Of a stretch of 64,000 nt of DNA, positions 1-10,700 are shown piece after piece. The position numbers were made by a program, and so were the translations under genes. Source of the stretch: Treponema denticola (GTDB lineage: Bacteria; Spirochaetota; Spirochaetia; Treponematales; Treponemataceae). Numbering within the stretch: position 1 is the stretch's first letter; the number at the start of each line of letters is the position of its first letter. The notes beneath the pieces were generated by a model, which was not told where the DNA came from, made no database searches, and saw only the letters and a list, made by a program, of their open reading frames with translations. The stretch covers positions 1,054,001 through 1,118,000 of the forward strand of contig NZ_CP051302.1 of the NCBI RefSeq assembly GCF_024181405.1, given 5' to 3'.

Positions 1-719
1 CCGGTATCCCAAACGGATACCCAATATATTCCGTCTTCTTCAAAAATATTATTAATAATTGAGTCAGTAACCGCACTATTTTTTTCAAAAAGCCTTGATC
101 GTCGAAATCTTTTATTGGGCTCATCATATTCCCATAAGCCCACATGTGTACATGCGTATATCCGCCCTTCAGAGTCTTCATAAATATGGGATATTCCGTT
201 GTTTCCTATATAAAATTCGGAAGCTTGAGAAAATTTAACAACGGAACCGTCATCTTCATTTAGTATGTACAAGCCGTCCAAGGTTCCGATCCATAAGCGG
301 CCGTGAGAATCCCTTAAAAAGCAGAGAACAACCGAACTCGTCATATCAAAATGGGTAAAAGTTTCCGTATCGACATTAAACCTTTCAACTCCGTAAAAAG
401 TGCCTATCCAAAACACATCGCTTCCGTTTTCTGCTTTTATAGGGTCATTATAAAGACATTGAATTTGCGAAGACTGAATGGAATCTTTTGAAAAAGGAAT
501 ATATTCGTAATTTTTATATTTAATACCGTCATAATATGCCAAACCTTCTTTAGTACCGAACCAAATCCGGCCGTATGAATCCTGCAAAATACCGGTAACA
601 AATTTGGATGCAATGGATGAAGGCTGAGAGTAAAAAACAAGAACATCCTCATCAGCGGATAAATTAAAAGTAATCAAAATAAAAAATAAAAGAATTAGTT
701 TCTTATGCAAATTATACAT
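1..719 (-). CDS. two-component-regulator-type beta-propeller protein (N-terminal part)
   Basis: The frame runs off the left edge of the window, so only the first 239 residues are visible. It starts with a signal peptide or membrane anchor (MYNLHKKLILLFFILITF, then NLSADED). Repeats of the two-component regulator propeller family follow: DSYGRIWFGTKEGLAYYDG near residue 48, DSHGRLWIGTLDGLYIL near 138 and DSEGRIYACTHVGLWEYD near 180. Such propellers usually form the periplasmic sensor of a hybrid histidine kinase or of a diguanylate cyclase; the output domain is out of sight. The start is supported by AAGGGA six bases upstream and by its own promoter at 760-788, so it is probably transcribed separately from aroA. 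Confidence 0.82.
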   Translation of the reverse strand, partial: MYNLHKKLILLFFILITFNLSADEDVLVFYSQPSSIASKFVTGILQDSYGRIWFGTKEGLAYYDGIKYKNYEYIPFSKDSIQSSQIQCLYNDPIKAENGSDVFWIGTFYGVERFNVDTETFTHFDMTSSVVLCFLRDSHGRLWIGTLDGLYILNEDDGSVVKFSQASEFYIGNNGISHIYEDSEGRIYACTHVGLWEYDEPNKRFRRSRLFEKNSAVTDSIINNIFEEDGIYWVSVWDT

Positions 720-759
720 CCGAAATCCCTTATATCAAACATCAATACGCCACCTAAAA

Positions 760-788
760 AGTCTAAAACATTAAATAGAAAAAGTCAA
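760..788 (-). promoter_or_regulatory. sigma70-type promoter for the propeller gene
   Basis: On the minus strand TTGACT (783-788) and TAGACT (760-765) are separated by exactly 17 bases. The predicted transcript starts about 35 bases before the ATG at 719. Confidence 0.6.
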
Positions 789-807
789 CTGCTTATTACC
801 GAAACCT

Positions 808-2163
808 TTATATCTTTTGACTAATGTTAAATCCCATCCTTTTTAGATCTTCCAAAAAGGATGGATAACTTATATCGAAACACTCGGCGTTTTTTAGGGT
901 AAATAAAGCCCCATTTTTATCATCGATACCAAAACCTGTAACAGTAAGCATCATAGCTATGCGGTGATCTTTATGAGAATCAACTGAAGCGGGGCTTAGG
1001 TTTTTACCTGCATTTCCTATTATGCGTAAAAAATCCCTTCCCTCCGTAATATCCGCCCCAAGTTTTTTTAACTCTGAGGAAATTACGGAAAGCCTGTCAC
1101 ATTCCTTATAGCGGCATATTTCTATATTTTTTAAAATGGTTTCACCCCTTGCAAAACAGGCTATCGCCGAAAGAGCCGGAACTGCATCGGGAATATCGGA
1201 ACAGTCAAAGGTTCCGCCCTTTAAACTTGAAGGAAAAATTTTAAGGGTTTGCGATTTCTCCTCAAAGCGGATGTCCGCATTCATCTCTTTTAAGAGCTTT
1301 ACTATCCTCGCATCTCCTTGAACATCATTTATATCTATATTCTTTATGCTGATAGTTGAATCCGTAATCAGAGCTAAGGCAATGGGAAAGGCAGCACTGG
1401 ACCAGTCGGCCGGAATGCCTGCCGAAAAACCTAAAATTTTTTGACTTCCTATAATTTTAAAAGTTTTAAAATCGTCCGAAACATCAAATTTAATACCGCA
1501 AGTTTTAAGCCAATGGAGGGTCATTTTTAAGTAGGGAAGTTCCCCTGCTCTTTTTAAATTTATTTGTAAAGGAAAATCGAGTAAACCGGCTCCAAGCAAG
1601 AGTCCGCTTATAACCTGTGAAAAATCTCCCTCAAGACAGAGTTTTTTTTCTTTAAGGCCTTTAATTGAAGAATCTTTTCCAAAAACCCGTATAGGAGCTC
1701 TTTCAAAACCGTCAAGAAATTCGTATTTTAAACCAAGCTCTTCATAAATTTCGATTAAAGGCTTCGCGGGACGCTTTAAAATAGATGAATCTCCGGTTAA
1801 AATAAAATCGGAAGAAATTAAAGAAAGAATGGAACCTAAAAAGTAAAAAAGAGTGCCGGAATTTCCTGCATCTATTTTTATCTGCTTTTGTTTTTCGATT
1901 CTTTTTTTTAAGCCTTCTTTCGGCGGAAAAACGATTATATCGGCAGAGGATATATTTTTTTGTTCTATTTTAAATTTTACGCCTAAGGATTCAAATACCG
2001 ATACAGCCGTTTTAGTGTCTCCGCTCATCAGAAGATTTTTTATTTGGGAATGACCTTCAGCAAATGCAGCCAAAACAAGAGCCCTCATTGAATGGCTCTT
2101 TGAAGGAGGTACTTCAATGGGCATGGGAGATACGGGTTTTGATTTTTTAATCTTTAAAATCAT
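808..2163 (-). CDS. aroA: 3-phosphoshikimate 1-carboxyvinyltransferase (EPSP synthase)
   Basis: Joins shikimate-3-phosphate and phosphoenolpyruvate in the shikimate pathway to chorismate, in the cytoplasm. The 451 residues match the family's usual length. Visible landmarks are PPSKSHSMRALVLAA near the N-terminus (substrate-binding KSxS), DAGNSGTLFYFLG near residue 98, EGDFSQVISGLLLGAG near 178, RYKECDRLSVISSELKKLG near 368 (the RxKExxR signature) and DHRIAMML near 405. The start codon overlaps the stop of the upstream TPR gene as ATGA, so the two are probably translationally coupled. Confidence 0.95.
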   Translation of the reverse strand: MILKIKKSKPVSPMPIEVPPSKSHSMRALVLAAFAEGHSQIKNLLMSGDTKTAVSVFESLGVKFKIEQKNISSADIIVFPPKEGLKKRIEKQKQIKIDAGNSGTLFYFLGSILSLISSDFILTGDSSILKRPAKPLIEIYEELGLKYEFLDGFERAPIRVFGKDSSIKGLKEKKLCLEGDFSQVISGLLLGAGLLDFPLQINLKRAGELPYLKMTLHWLKTCGIKFDVSDDFKTFKIIGSQKILGFSAGIPADWSSAAFPIALALITDSTISIKNIDINDVQGDARIVKLLKEMNADIRFEEKSQTLKIFPSSLKGGTFDCSDIPDAVPALSAIACFARGETILKNIEICRYKECDRLSVISSELKKLGADITEGRDFLRIIGNAGKNLSPASVDSHKDHRIAMMLTVTGFGIDDKNGALFTLKNAECFDISYPSFLEDLKRMGFNISQKI

Positions 2164-4442
2164 TTTTTTAAAAGAGCTTTAAGTTCCTTTAGGCGTTCTT
2201 GATCTTCACAGTCTGTTAAGAGCTTTATAGTTTCCTTGGCCTTTTCTTTACGGTTTGTCTGAATATAAAGGTTTGTAAGATCGAATAAAAGATCTTCGCT
2301 TTCACCGAATTCTTCGATAGCCTTTCTTAAGCTGACTTCTGCACGGGCATGGTCTCCTTTTTTTATTGCAAGAAGGGAAATAAGCCTGTATATTCTTTCC
2401 GTAGGTTCTATATCCATAGCCTTAACCAAAAGGCCGTCAGCATCATTTAGATAGCCTATCTTTATGGAATTTTCAGCCTTATCGGTTAGAAGAACGGGAT
2501 CTACGGGTTTAAGCTTTAATGCCTTTTGATACCAAATATCGGCTTCATCATATTGCTCAGCAAAGAACAAGGCATTTGCATAAATATAGAATGCCTCTGC
2601 CCTATTTCTTTCTGCAGCCAAATCGGCGGTTCCCGCCTCAATGTCAAAAAGAGGAGCACATTCTTTTAAACGTCCCTGAAGACGCATAATCTCAACATAG
2701 TTTTCCAAAATAACTATCTCGTCGGGGAGCATCTTTCGGGCCTTTTCAATTTCTATTTGAGCATCAAAAAAGGCATCTTCATCGATTGCACAAAGAGCTT
2801 TTAAATTAAAAATCCAGCCGTTATTAGGTTCAAGGGCTTCAGCTTCCGAAAGAGGAACAGAGCAGTCCTCCCCTATTAAATACAGGGCCTCCGCCAAGCG
2901 AAAATGATAAAGCCCGTGTTCAGGCCCAAGCTTACAGGCCTTTTTAAAGAATTTGACGGCTTCCTCAGGTCTTTCATCATGAATAAGAAGGCCGTACAAA
3001 TACCATATTGTAGAATCACTCGTCTTTGCATCACATAGTTTTTTAAAATTAAGCTTAGCTTCCCATTTATTGTCTAAAGCATAATAGAATTTACCGCTTA
3101 AGGCCCAGGTACGCTCATCCTCAGGAGCAATACGCTCAAGGGCGTTTATTACATCGGCCATTTCGTTATATTCTTCGGAAGCCAAAAAGAGTTTCCCCGC
3201 CTCAGTATAGGCTTCTACAGCCTCAGCTGTTTTTCCGGCAAGATTCAGCTCGTTTGCTTCATTGTACTTTAATAAGCCCTGATCCGGTTTTAGCTCAAAG
3301 GCCTTTGCATAAAAGGCTGCCGATTTTTCATGTTTCCCTTGGGAATTTAAAAAATGCCCCTTTAAAGAGCAAAGAAGTACCGATTTTTCAATTTCGTCAT
3401 TCGGAATACTTTTTAGAATATCTCCCAATTTTTTCATATTGCCGGATTGATAGTATAGGCCGGCAAGCTCGGCCATTATTTCATAATTATCGTGTTCAAT
3501 ATCGAGGGCCGATAAAAATTCTTTTTCAGCCTCCTCATTTAAATGCTGGGCAAAATATATTCTTCCGGCTAAAATATGATCCTGAATGCCGGGTTCACGG
3601 AGTTTCCATGCCTGTTTTATTTGGTAGATGGCGGCAACATATTGCCCCATAGCATAATAGGTCGAAGCAAGGTTAATATAGGCTTCAGGAGAAATTGCAT
3701 CAGGATTATTGGCGGCAGAATCGGTATTTTCTACAAGAAGAGACTGAGAGATAATTTTAAACTCGTTTAAGTAAAATTTTACCTTAGGATGGGTTTCCCA
3801 GTTCTGCCCTGCAAAGCCTATTTTTCCGGCAGCCTGAACAATATCGGACTCGAATTTACCTAACCAAGTATTGTTTACAAGAACCGTTATACTTGTTCCC
3901 GCACAGATTAATTTTATTTTAAATTTTGAACTATCGATATCGGTTAAGGGCTTTGTCCAGCCTAGAATGGGCATGGGAGTAGAATTAACAACAGCCTCAA
4001 GTCTTATCCATCCCTTGTCGGAAATAAGAAGCGAATAAAAGGCCTTATCGCTTATGTGTCTAAAGACAAATCCTGCAGCACAATAGCCCGCACTTGTATT
4101 TTCTTCAGGAAAGAAGTTATCGGTAAAAACAGGCAGCTCAATTTCGGCATCAAGCACAAAGTCCTTATATCTAAATAAAGGGTTTAGGGCCCAAGCATAA
4201 AGATGTTTACGCTTTAGCTCCAAAGAATAGGAATGCTTACCGTCAAGGTTTTCTTCAAACAAGGATTGATACCCGTCTCCCGTTTCTTCAATAAAACGAG
4301 CTTTTTCCTTTTTAGAAAAATCGGCTTCCCATATTTCTTCTTTTATTTCTTCCGTGTCTATTACCGACTGAGCTTTTTTACTCTCATACTTTTTTAGAAT
4401 CTTGTTCTTAAAATAAGAAAAATATAATTTAAGTCTTTCCAT
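2160..4442 (-). CDS. TPR-repeat protein with an N-terminal jelly-roll-like domain
   Basis: 760 residues, no signal peptide. Residues about 60-235 resemble the concanavalin-like fold of DUF1080-type domains (SLLISDKGWIRLEAV, then ITVLVNNTWLGKF and GKIGFAGQNWETHP). The rest, about 250-760, is a long run of tetratricopeptide repeats (for example AIYQIKQAWKLREPG, YLNDADGLLVKAMDIEP). TPR arrays generally assemble protein complexes; no enzymatic motif is visible. The gene lies downstream of the ABC exporter pair and overlaps aroA by four bases. The partner and function are unknown. Confidence 0.8.
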   Translation of the reverse strand: MERLKLYFSYFKNKILKKYESKKAQSVIDTEEIKEEIWEADFSKKEKARFIEETGDGYQSLFEENLDGKHSYSLELKRKHLYAWALNPLFRYKDFVLDAEIELPVFTDNFFPEENTSAGYCAAGFVFRHISDKAFYSLLISDKGWIRLEAVVNSTPMPILGWTKPLTDIDSSKFKIKLICAGTSITVLVNNTWLGKFESDIVQAAGKIGFAGQNWETHPKVKFYLNEFKIISQSLLVENTDSAANNPDAISPEAYINLASTYYAMGQYVAAIYQIKQAWKLREPGIQDHILAGRIYFAQHLNEEAEKEFLSALDIEHDNYEIMAELAGLYYQSGNMKKLGDILKSIPNDEIEKSVLLCSLKGHFLNSQGKHEKSAAFYAKAFELKPDQGLLKYNEANELNLAGKTAEAVEAYTEAGKLFLASEEYNEMADVINALERIAPEDERTWALSGKFYYALDNKWEAKLNFKKLCDAKTSDSTIWYLYGLLIHDERPEEAVKFFKKACKLGPEHGLYHFRLAEALYLIGEDCSVPLSEAEALEPNNGWIFNLKALCAIDEDAFFDAQIEIEKARKMLPDEIVILENYVEIMRLQGRLKECAPLFDIEAGTADLAAERNRAEAFYIYANALFFAEQYDEADIWYQKALKLKPVDPVLLTDKAENSIKIGYLNDADGLLVKAMDIEPTERIYRLISLLAIKKGDHARAEVSLRKAIEEFGESEDLLFDLTNLYIQTNRKEKAKETIKLLTDCEDQERLKELKALLKK

Positions 4443-4490
4443 AATATTTTAAAAGATTACAAAAAAAACGCGTTTTAGTCTAGCAGGTAA

Positions 4491-6191
4491 TTACAATTCA
4501 ATACTTGCAATTTTATTTTCTGCATATATTCCATAGGGCTTAATCAAAACCGCAAAGACAGCGGCAGGTATACCGCAAAAATAGATTAAGATAAGCCAAA
4601 GATAGGAATTCATACTGAAAAATACTACAACAGCGGAGAGAGCCAAAATAATCATATTAAAAAACATAATAAAAAGCACATTCGTATTTTGCTTCATAGC
4701 CGCAACAGGATTATCCCAATGAAGTTTAGGATGGGCAGTATCCAAAAATAAAGAAACAAGGTTTACAAGGGCCGAAAAGCAAAGAGCTACCAAAGACGAT
4801 AAAACTATATGAAGAAGGCCGAATTTAAATACAAAGCCTGCAAACCCCACACCTATTACTATGGCAAAAAGAGCAAAAATCATAGCATGGGCTAATTTAG
4901 CATACATATAAACCGCAATATCAACCGGTAAGCTCTTCATAAAAGGAATAAATTTTGCATCTCTTGAAAGAGCCGTATCTGCGATGTTGGTCATTGAACC
5001 TAAAAAGCCTGCTGCAAGGCCTGTAATTACAAATCCTGCATTTCCCTGCATAAAATCGATTATATTGGGAGGAATATTATTTAAGTTTAATCCCTTTGCA
5101 ATACTTATAACAATCAACAAGATAGGCATAAATATAATTGAAAAGGGGCCGTTTAAAAGATAAACGGGAGTACGGTTCATCATTCTAAATTCCCTTTTTA
5201 CATAAGCAATAAAGGGAGATGATTTTTTTATGTTTTTATGTAAAAAACTTGAAACCTGTTTTGCTTCCAGCTTTTTTATACTTTTTTCGTTAAAACCTAT
5301 TAGGCTTTCCGTATAAAGTTTTGACATAAACCCTATAACCAAGGCCGGAAGAGCTGCACAAAAAGCAACCAGCAATAGGATATATAAAAAGCTTAAAACA
5401 GAAGAAGGTTCACTTAAAATATAACCTACAAGTTTTACCGGCGGGTAGAATGACCCGAAAGTTTGAAAGGCGGCAGCTTTGGATTCAACCATTTTATAAA
5501 GAGCTTCAGGATCGGAACCCGAAGACGATTGAATTATATAATTAAAACCTAAGGCAAGAGCCATACCTAAAATTCCGTTTAAGGCCATTATAACGTTTTT
5601 ATTTTTAAAAACTCGAGTAAAACGCATAATAAGGATATTAAAAAAATAACATACGGAAATCATAGGCAGAGGAATTACAAGAGCACAGATGACAGCCGAT
5701 ATATAAAACATAAAGGGCGGAGATTCCATATACCCGTAAATTCCCATTAAAACTGCAAAAAAAGCAACAGATGTAATGAGCGAATTAACGCTGTTTGCAA
5801 AAAATTTTGATGCAAACAAGATACGCGGCTTAATAGGCATAGACAAAAACTGTTCTTCAATTTCGCCTATGTAGTAGGTAGAAATAGTAAGCATGGACCC
5901 GAATAAAAGACTAATAAAAGAGATCAGAAGTGCCGTTACTTCAAAAAGAATGCTTATATTGTTTACGGCCTTTGCCGTTCCATATAAACCGAAAATCAAA
6001 AAGCCGAAGATAAATAAAAATTCCGCAAAAACAAATAAAAAGAGGATTATCATTCCCAACATCTTAGCCTTGGAATTTTTTGTTACGGTTTGATCGCCCT
6101 TCTTTTTTCTTTTTTGAATTTGAGCCTTAAAATTTTTAAAGTTAAAAACAGAAGCCAAATAAATTTTAACCAATCTAAAAAAAACTTTCAT
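4491..6191 (-). CDS. ABC exporter permease subunit
   Basis: 566 residues with about twelve hydrophobic segments, including two near residues 47-75 and 80-110 and a C-terminal cluster after residue 400. No Walker motifs. The spread-out topology with a charged central region (LYTESLIGFNEKSIKKLEAK near residue 290) resembles large bacterial ABC-2-like exporter permeases. It begins 14 bases after the stop of the ATPase gene at 6206-6964, its obvious partner. The substrate cannot be read from the sequence. Confidence 0.8.
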   Translation of the reverse strand: MKVFFRLVKIYLASVFNFKNFKAQIQKRKKKGDQTVTKNSKAKMLGMIILFLFVFAEFLFIFGFLIFGLYGTAKAVNNISILFEVTALLISFISLLFGSMLTISTYYIGEIEEQFLSMPIKPRILFASKFFANSVNSLITSVAFFAVLMGIYGYMESPPFMFYISAVICALVIPLPMISVCYFFNILIMRFTRVFKNKNVIMALNGILGMALALGFNYIIQSSSGSDPEALYKMVESKAAAFQTFGSFYPPVKLVGYILSEPSSVLSFLYILLLVAFCAALPALVIGFMSKLYTESLIGFNEKSIKKLEAKQVSSFLHKNIKKSSPFIAYVKREFRMMNRTPVYLLNGPFSIIFMPILLIVISIAKGLNLNNIPPNIIDFMQGNAGFVITGLAAGFLGSMTNIADTALSRDAKFIPFMKSLPVDIAVYMYAKLAHAMIFALFAIVIGVGFAGFVFKFGLLHIVLSSLVALCFSALVNLVSLFLDTAHPKLHWDNPVAAMKQNTNVLFIMFFNMIILALSAVVVFFSMNSYLWLILIYFCGIPAAVFAVLIKPYGIYAENKIASIEL

Positions 6192-6205
6192 AATTTTTAA
6201 CTCTC

Positions 6206-6964
6206 TTAAGCGTTCCCGTTTCCCAAATTAAAAGAAGGTTTATCGTCAACAAGTTCCAAAAAGAGCTTTTCAAGAGAAGCATTTTCTCCTCTTTTTTCGC
6301 GTAATTCCTGTAAAGAACCTTCAAACATAATTTTACCGGCATTTATAATTGCAAGCCTGTCGCAAAGTTTTTCGGCGACCTCCATAACATGGGTAGAAAA
6401 GAAAACGACCTTTCCGGCATCGGCTCTTTCTCTCATAATTTCTTTTAAGGAAAAGGCTGATTTAGGATCCAAGCCGACCATGGGCTCATCCAAAATCCAA
6501 ACAGGAGGATCGGATAAGAGACTTCCGGTAACCAAAAGTTTTTGCTTCATTCCGTGAGAAAAACTTCCTATGCTCCCGTTTAAGGCCTCATTTATTCCGA
6601 AAAGTTTAGTGTATTTCTCTATTCTTTCTTGTCTTACATCGGCAGGAACGCCATAAACGTCCCCTATAAAATTTAAGTATTCTGCAGCTTTTAACTGAGA
6701 AAAAAGCTCCGGGTTATCGGTAACATAGCCTATCCTGCGCTTTGCTTCCATAGGATCTTCAGCTATATTTACACCGTCAACGATTATTGATCCTGAATCC
6801 GGATTAAGGACTCCGGTTATCATCTTAATTGTAGTTGTTTTTCCGGCTCCGTTCGGCCCCAAAAAACCGAAGATTTCGCCGTTTTTTACGTTTACCGAAA
6901 TACAGTCTACAGCTTTTGTTTTAGAAGAGCCGTAGGCCTTTGAAACATTTGAAATTTCAATCAT
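6206..6964 (-). CDS. ABC transporter ATP-binding protein
   Basis: 252-residue nucleotide-binding subunit. Walker A is GPNGAGKTTT near residue 37, the signature region GSFSHGMKQKLLV is near 135, Walker B is VWILDEPMVGLDP near 154, and the H-loop is FFSTHVMEVAEKLCDR near 188. The type matches the CcmA/NatA-like exporters that pair with ABC-2 permeases. The permease follows 14 bases downstream, and the HD-domain gene ends 17 bases upstream, which suggests one operon of HD protein, ATPase, permease, TPR protein and aroA. Confidence 0.93.
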   Translation of the reverse strand: MIEISNVSKAYGSSKTKAVDCISVNVKNGEIFGFLGPNGAGKTTTIKMITGVLNPDSGSIIVDGVNIAEDPMEAKRRIGYVTDNPELFSQLKAAEYLNFIGDVYGVPADVRQERIEKYTKLFGINEALNGSIGSFSHGMKQKLLVTGSLLSDPPVWILDEPMVGLDPKSAFSLKEIMRERADAGKVVFFSTHVMEVAEKLCDRLAIINAGKIMFEGSLQELREKRGENASLEKLFLELVDDKPSFNLGNGNA

Positions 6965-6981
6965 AAATTCTCCACCCCCCT

Positions 6982-7626
6982 TTACCTTGCATTGCGCATT
7001 TTCTTTACTCTTTCTTCAAGATAACCGCACTCAACCAAATATTGCCTGCGGGAAACCACCAAGGCCATAAGCTCCTTGTACATTTCAAAATTAACTTCCA
7101 AAGCTATAGGAAAAATATAGAGCTCGGTTTCATTGCAATAGCGTTCGATAAATTCGGAATCCGTTACGAAGCCTAAACTTATCATATTGCTTATTCTGTC
7201 GGCACATTTTAAAATTTTAGCCTTTTCCGATCCGTTTTTTATTATATTTTTTAGGTACTCGGTTTTTTCTTGACCTTTTTTCTTTGTAACTTCCAAAACA
7301 AGTTCATAAACCTGTCCCGATTCGGAATCAATACTTAAAATTTCGTTTACATTAAAATCTTCGATATCTTCTATAACATCATGGATTAAAGAAGCCTTTA
7401 AAAGAACACTGTCGATGTATCCATAGTCTATAAGAATAGCCATAGTATCTACCTGATGCCGGAACATATTGCCTCCTGCATGACGGGCCTTTCCGATTAA
7501 GGCGGTAGCAACCTGCATGTAAGGAGCAAGATAAATTCCTTTTAATACTCCTAAATCTCTTGTCAAAGCAAACTCCTTATAGCTATCATTTTGATAGCAC
7601 GCTATCCTTTTGATAGCACTTACCAT
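6982..7626 (-). CDS. HD-domain protein, (p)ppGpp hydrolase-like
   Basis: 214 residues if read from the ATG at 7626. It contains an HD metal-binding fold: HQVDTMAILIDYGY near residue 57, KASLIHDVIED near 77 (the HD pair) and KILKCADRISNM near 135, matching the KxADRxxNM motif of SpoT/MESH1-type alarmone hydrolases. It has no synthetase domain. The start is uncertain. The ATG at 7626 has no Shine-Dalgarno and lies only a few bases after the predicted transcription start. An in-frame TTG at 7566 has AAGGAG six bases upstream, and the intervening stretch forms two near-identical hairpins. The TTG start would give 194 residues. Confidence 0.75.
   Translation of the reverse strand: MVSAIKRIACYQNDSYKEFALTRDLGVLKGIYLAPYMQVATALIGKARHAGGNMFRHQVDTMAILIDYGYIDSVLLKASLIHDVIEDIEDFNVNEILSIDSESGQVYELVLEVTKKKGQEKTEYLKNIIKNGSEKAKILKCADRISNMISLGFVTDSEFIERYCNETELYIFPIALEVNFEMYKELMALVVSRRQYLVECGYLEERVKKMRNAR
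7573..7626 (-). promoter_or_regulatory. tandem hairpins before an AAGGAG ribosome-binding site
   Basis: On the minus strand GTGCTATCAAAAGGATAGC is followed at once by GTGCTATCAAAATGATAGC. Each can fold into a GCTATC/GATAGC stem with a five-base loop. AAGGAG (7573-7578) and a TTG codon at 7564-7566 come directly afterwards. It may act as a 5' leader that controls translation, or simply encode residues 3-16 if the ATG at 7626 is used. Confidence 0.5.
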
Positions 7627-7637
7627 GATAACTATGG

Positions 7638-7667
7638 ATTATACTAAAATAAAAAGTTTAGTGTCAA
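7638..7667 (-). promoter_or_regulatory. sigma70-type promoter for the HD/ABC operon
   Basis: TTGACA (7662-7667) and TATAAT (7638-7643) on the minus strand, both consensus, with an 18-base spacer. Transcription would begin near 7631. Confidence 0.75.
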
Positions 7668-7701
7668 GAAGGGGAAAAATGCACATCTCCTTTCCTCATT
7701 C

Positions 7702-10700
7702 TCACTTCGTTTCATCCGGGTGGAGGCCGGGTTTTGCGTTGGCGAGAAGGAGTTTTAAACGGTTGAGCTGGTTTACTTCGCTGGCACCGGGGTCAAAGTC
7801 GATGGCCGAGATATTTGCCTCGGGGTAACGACGGCGCAATTCCTTTATCATACCTTTTCCGGTTACATGATTAGGCAGGCAGGCAAAGGGCTGCACGCAG
7901 GCAATATTTGAAACGCCCGAATGAATGAGCTCTATCATTTCGGCAGTTAAAAACCAGCCCTCTCCGGTAACATTTCCCAGCTGTAAAATTCCGTCAACCG
8001 AATCGGCTAATCTGTATATACTCTCAGGAGAAGTAAAACGCTTACTCTTGTTTAAGGCTTTTTTTATGGGCCTTCTGTATCTTTCCATTACCCAAATAGT
8101 CGCCTTAGAAATCAAACGCTTTTTTAGGGAATAATCAAGATAGGTATTGTGATAGATACCCGAAATCGAAGAATAAAGGAAAAAATCTAAAAGATCGGGA
8201 ACAACGCATTCCGCCCCTTCCCTTTCAATGGTACTGAAAATATCGTTATTTGCGGCAGGATGGAATTTAACCAATATTTCTCCTACTACACCTACACGAG
8301 GTTTTCTAATATTTTTTAAGGGTAGATTATCGAACTCGCGTACAATACCGTTTATGATCTCCTTATATTTTCCGGCCGACATTTTTTTTATAGCATCCTT
8401 GATAAGGACGGCATATTTTTTATATATTTCGTTTGCAGAACCGGGAACTTTTTCGTATGGACGTGTACGATAAAGCACCCTCATTAAAAGGTCGCCGAGA
8501 CACATAGCTTGAGCCACCCTGTGTAAAACGGGGAGCTTCAATTTAAAGCCGGGATTTTTTTCGATGGACTGGGCACTTATACCTATTACCGGAACAAAGC
8601 CCAAACCTGCATCTATGAGGGCTCGCCTTATAAAGCCTATGTAGTTTGTGGCCCGGCAGCCTCCCCCTGTCTGGGTAATAGCCAGAGCTGTGGTGCGTAA
8701 ATCATAACGGCCGGATTTTAAAGCCGCTATCATCTGACCTGCAACTATGATTGCCGGATAGCAGGCATCATTATTTATATATTTTAAGCCGTATTCAACG
8801 GCAGTCTGATCTATATCGGTAAGGATCTCAAGGTTATAACCTGAATGAGAAATAGCGGCCCCTATAAGGTCAAAATGAATGGGAGACATTTGAGGCGCCA
8901 GAATGGTATACCGTTTTTCCATCTCTTTTGAAAAAACTATGCGTTCATAAGCTGCCGATTTTTTGCTTAAAATAAGCTTACTTCTTTTTCTTTCCTTGAC
9001 AGCAGCTAAAAGACTTCTTACCCTTATCCTTACCGCACCCAGATTAGAGCCCTCATCTATTTTTATGAGTGTATACATTTTTCCCTTGGATTCTATTATC
9101 TCCTGCACTTGATCCGCTGTTACCGCATCCAAGCCGCATCCGAAACTGGTAAGCTGTATAAATTCCAAGTCATCTTGAGTTGAGGTAAAATTTCCCGCCC
9201 TGTATAAGCGGTTGTGATAGCTCCATTGATCCACAACACGCAAGGGGCGCTCTATTTTTCCCAAGTGAGCCACAGAATCCTCAGTCAAAACCGCAAGGCC
9301 TAGGCCGTTTAACATCTCAGGAATGCCGTGGTTAATTTCAGGGTCAATATGATAGGGGCGGCCTGCAAGCACAATACCTTTCAGATTTTTTTCCTTGATT
9401 AAGCGTAAGGCTTCTTCGCCCTTTTCTTCCGTTTCTCTTTTAAAATTATTTTCTTCAGTCCAAGCAGCATTAACGGCATTCCTTATCTCTTCCAAACTTA
9501 TCGAAAACTTTGTACCCAATTCTTCATAAAGACGGTCCATTAAACGGTGTTTATCGTAATATGGTAAAAATGGATTTAGATAAATTATATTTGCGTCCTG
9601 CCTGAGAACATCAATATTGTTTTTTAAGACTTCGGGATAGCTTGTAACAATGGGACAGTTATAATGGTTTCCTGCTCCCTCATCTTCTTTTTTTTCATAC
9701 GGAATACAGGGGTAGAAAATATTTTTTACTCCTAATTTTAATAGAGCTTCGATATGCCCGTGGGCAATCTTTGCAGGATAACAAACCGATTCGGAAGGAA
9801 TGGACTCAAGCCCCATCTCATAAGTTCCCCGTGTAGAGCGAGGGGAAATTCTAACCGAAAAACCAAGCTCCGTAAAAAATGTAAACCAGAACGGATAGTT
9901 TTCGTACATGTTTAAAACCCTTGGAATTCCTATCTCGCCTCTGGGTGCATCATTTTTAGGAATGGGCTTATATTTAAAAAGCCTCTTATACTTCCAGTCA
10001 AAGAGGTTGGGTATATCTTTTTTGTTCACGGTTTCGTGATCCTTAGCGGAAACTTGAGATGAACATTCTTCAAGGCCACTGTTCTTATCAAGCTCGGCAC
10101 CCCTTTCACACCTGTTTCCCGTGATAAAACGGCGTTTTACTCCGGATATGTCGAAGGTATTTACAGTCAAAAGACAGTTGTTGGGACATTTGGGGCAGCG
10201 TAATAAGTCAAGCTTTACCTTAAAATTTTCCAAGCCTTCCATATCGGCAATATTTGATCTTATTTTTCCTTCGAAAAGATTTTCTTCTTGAAGGTCATGC
10301 CATTGGTCTTTTGCAATTAAGGCGGCTCCATAAGCCCCCATAAGCCCAGCAACATCCGGGCGGACAGCTTGCCTTCCCGAAACAAGCTCAAAGGCACGCA
10401 AAACCGCATCATTATTAAATGTTCCGCCCTGCACTATTACCTTGCTTCCTACCTCGGAGGCATCGCGCAATTTAATAACCTTAAAGAGGGCATTCTTTAT
10501 AACGGAATATGAAAGGCCCGAAGAAATATCTCCTACGGAGGCTCCTTCTTTTTGAGCCTGCTTAACACGGCTGTTCATAAAGACCGTACATCTGGTACCT
10601 AGATCTACGGGTTTTTCAGCAAGAAGGGCTTTGGTTGCAAACTCGCTTATGCTCATTCCGAGGGAGCGGGCAAAATTATCCAAAAAGCTTCCGCAGCCAG

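Noticed and set aside
4465..4484. Terminator at the AAAACGCGTTTT palindrome
   Set aside because: The palindrome has no room for a loop, so a stable hairpin cannot form.
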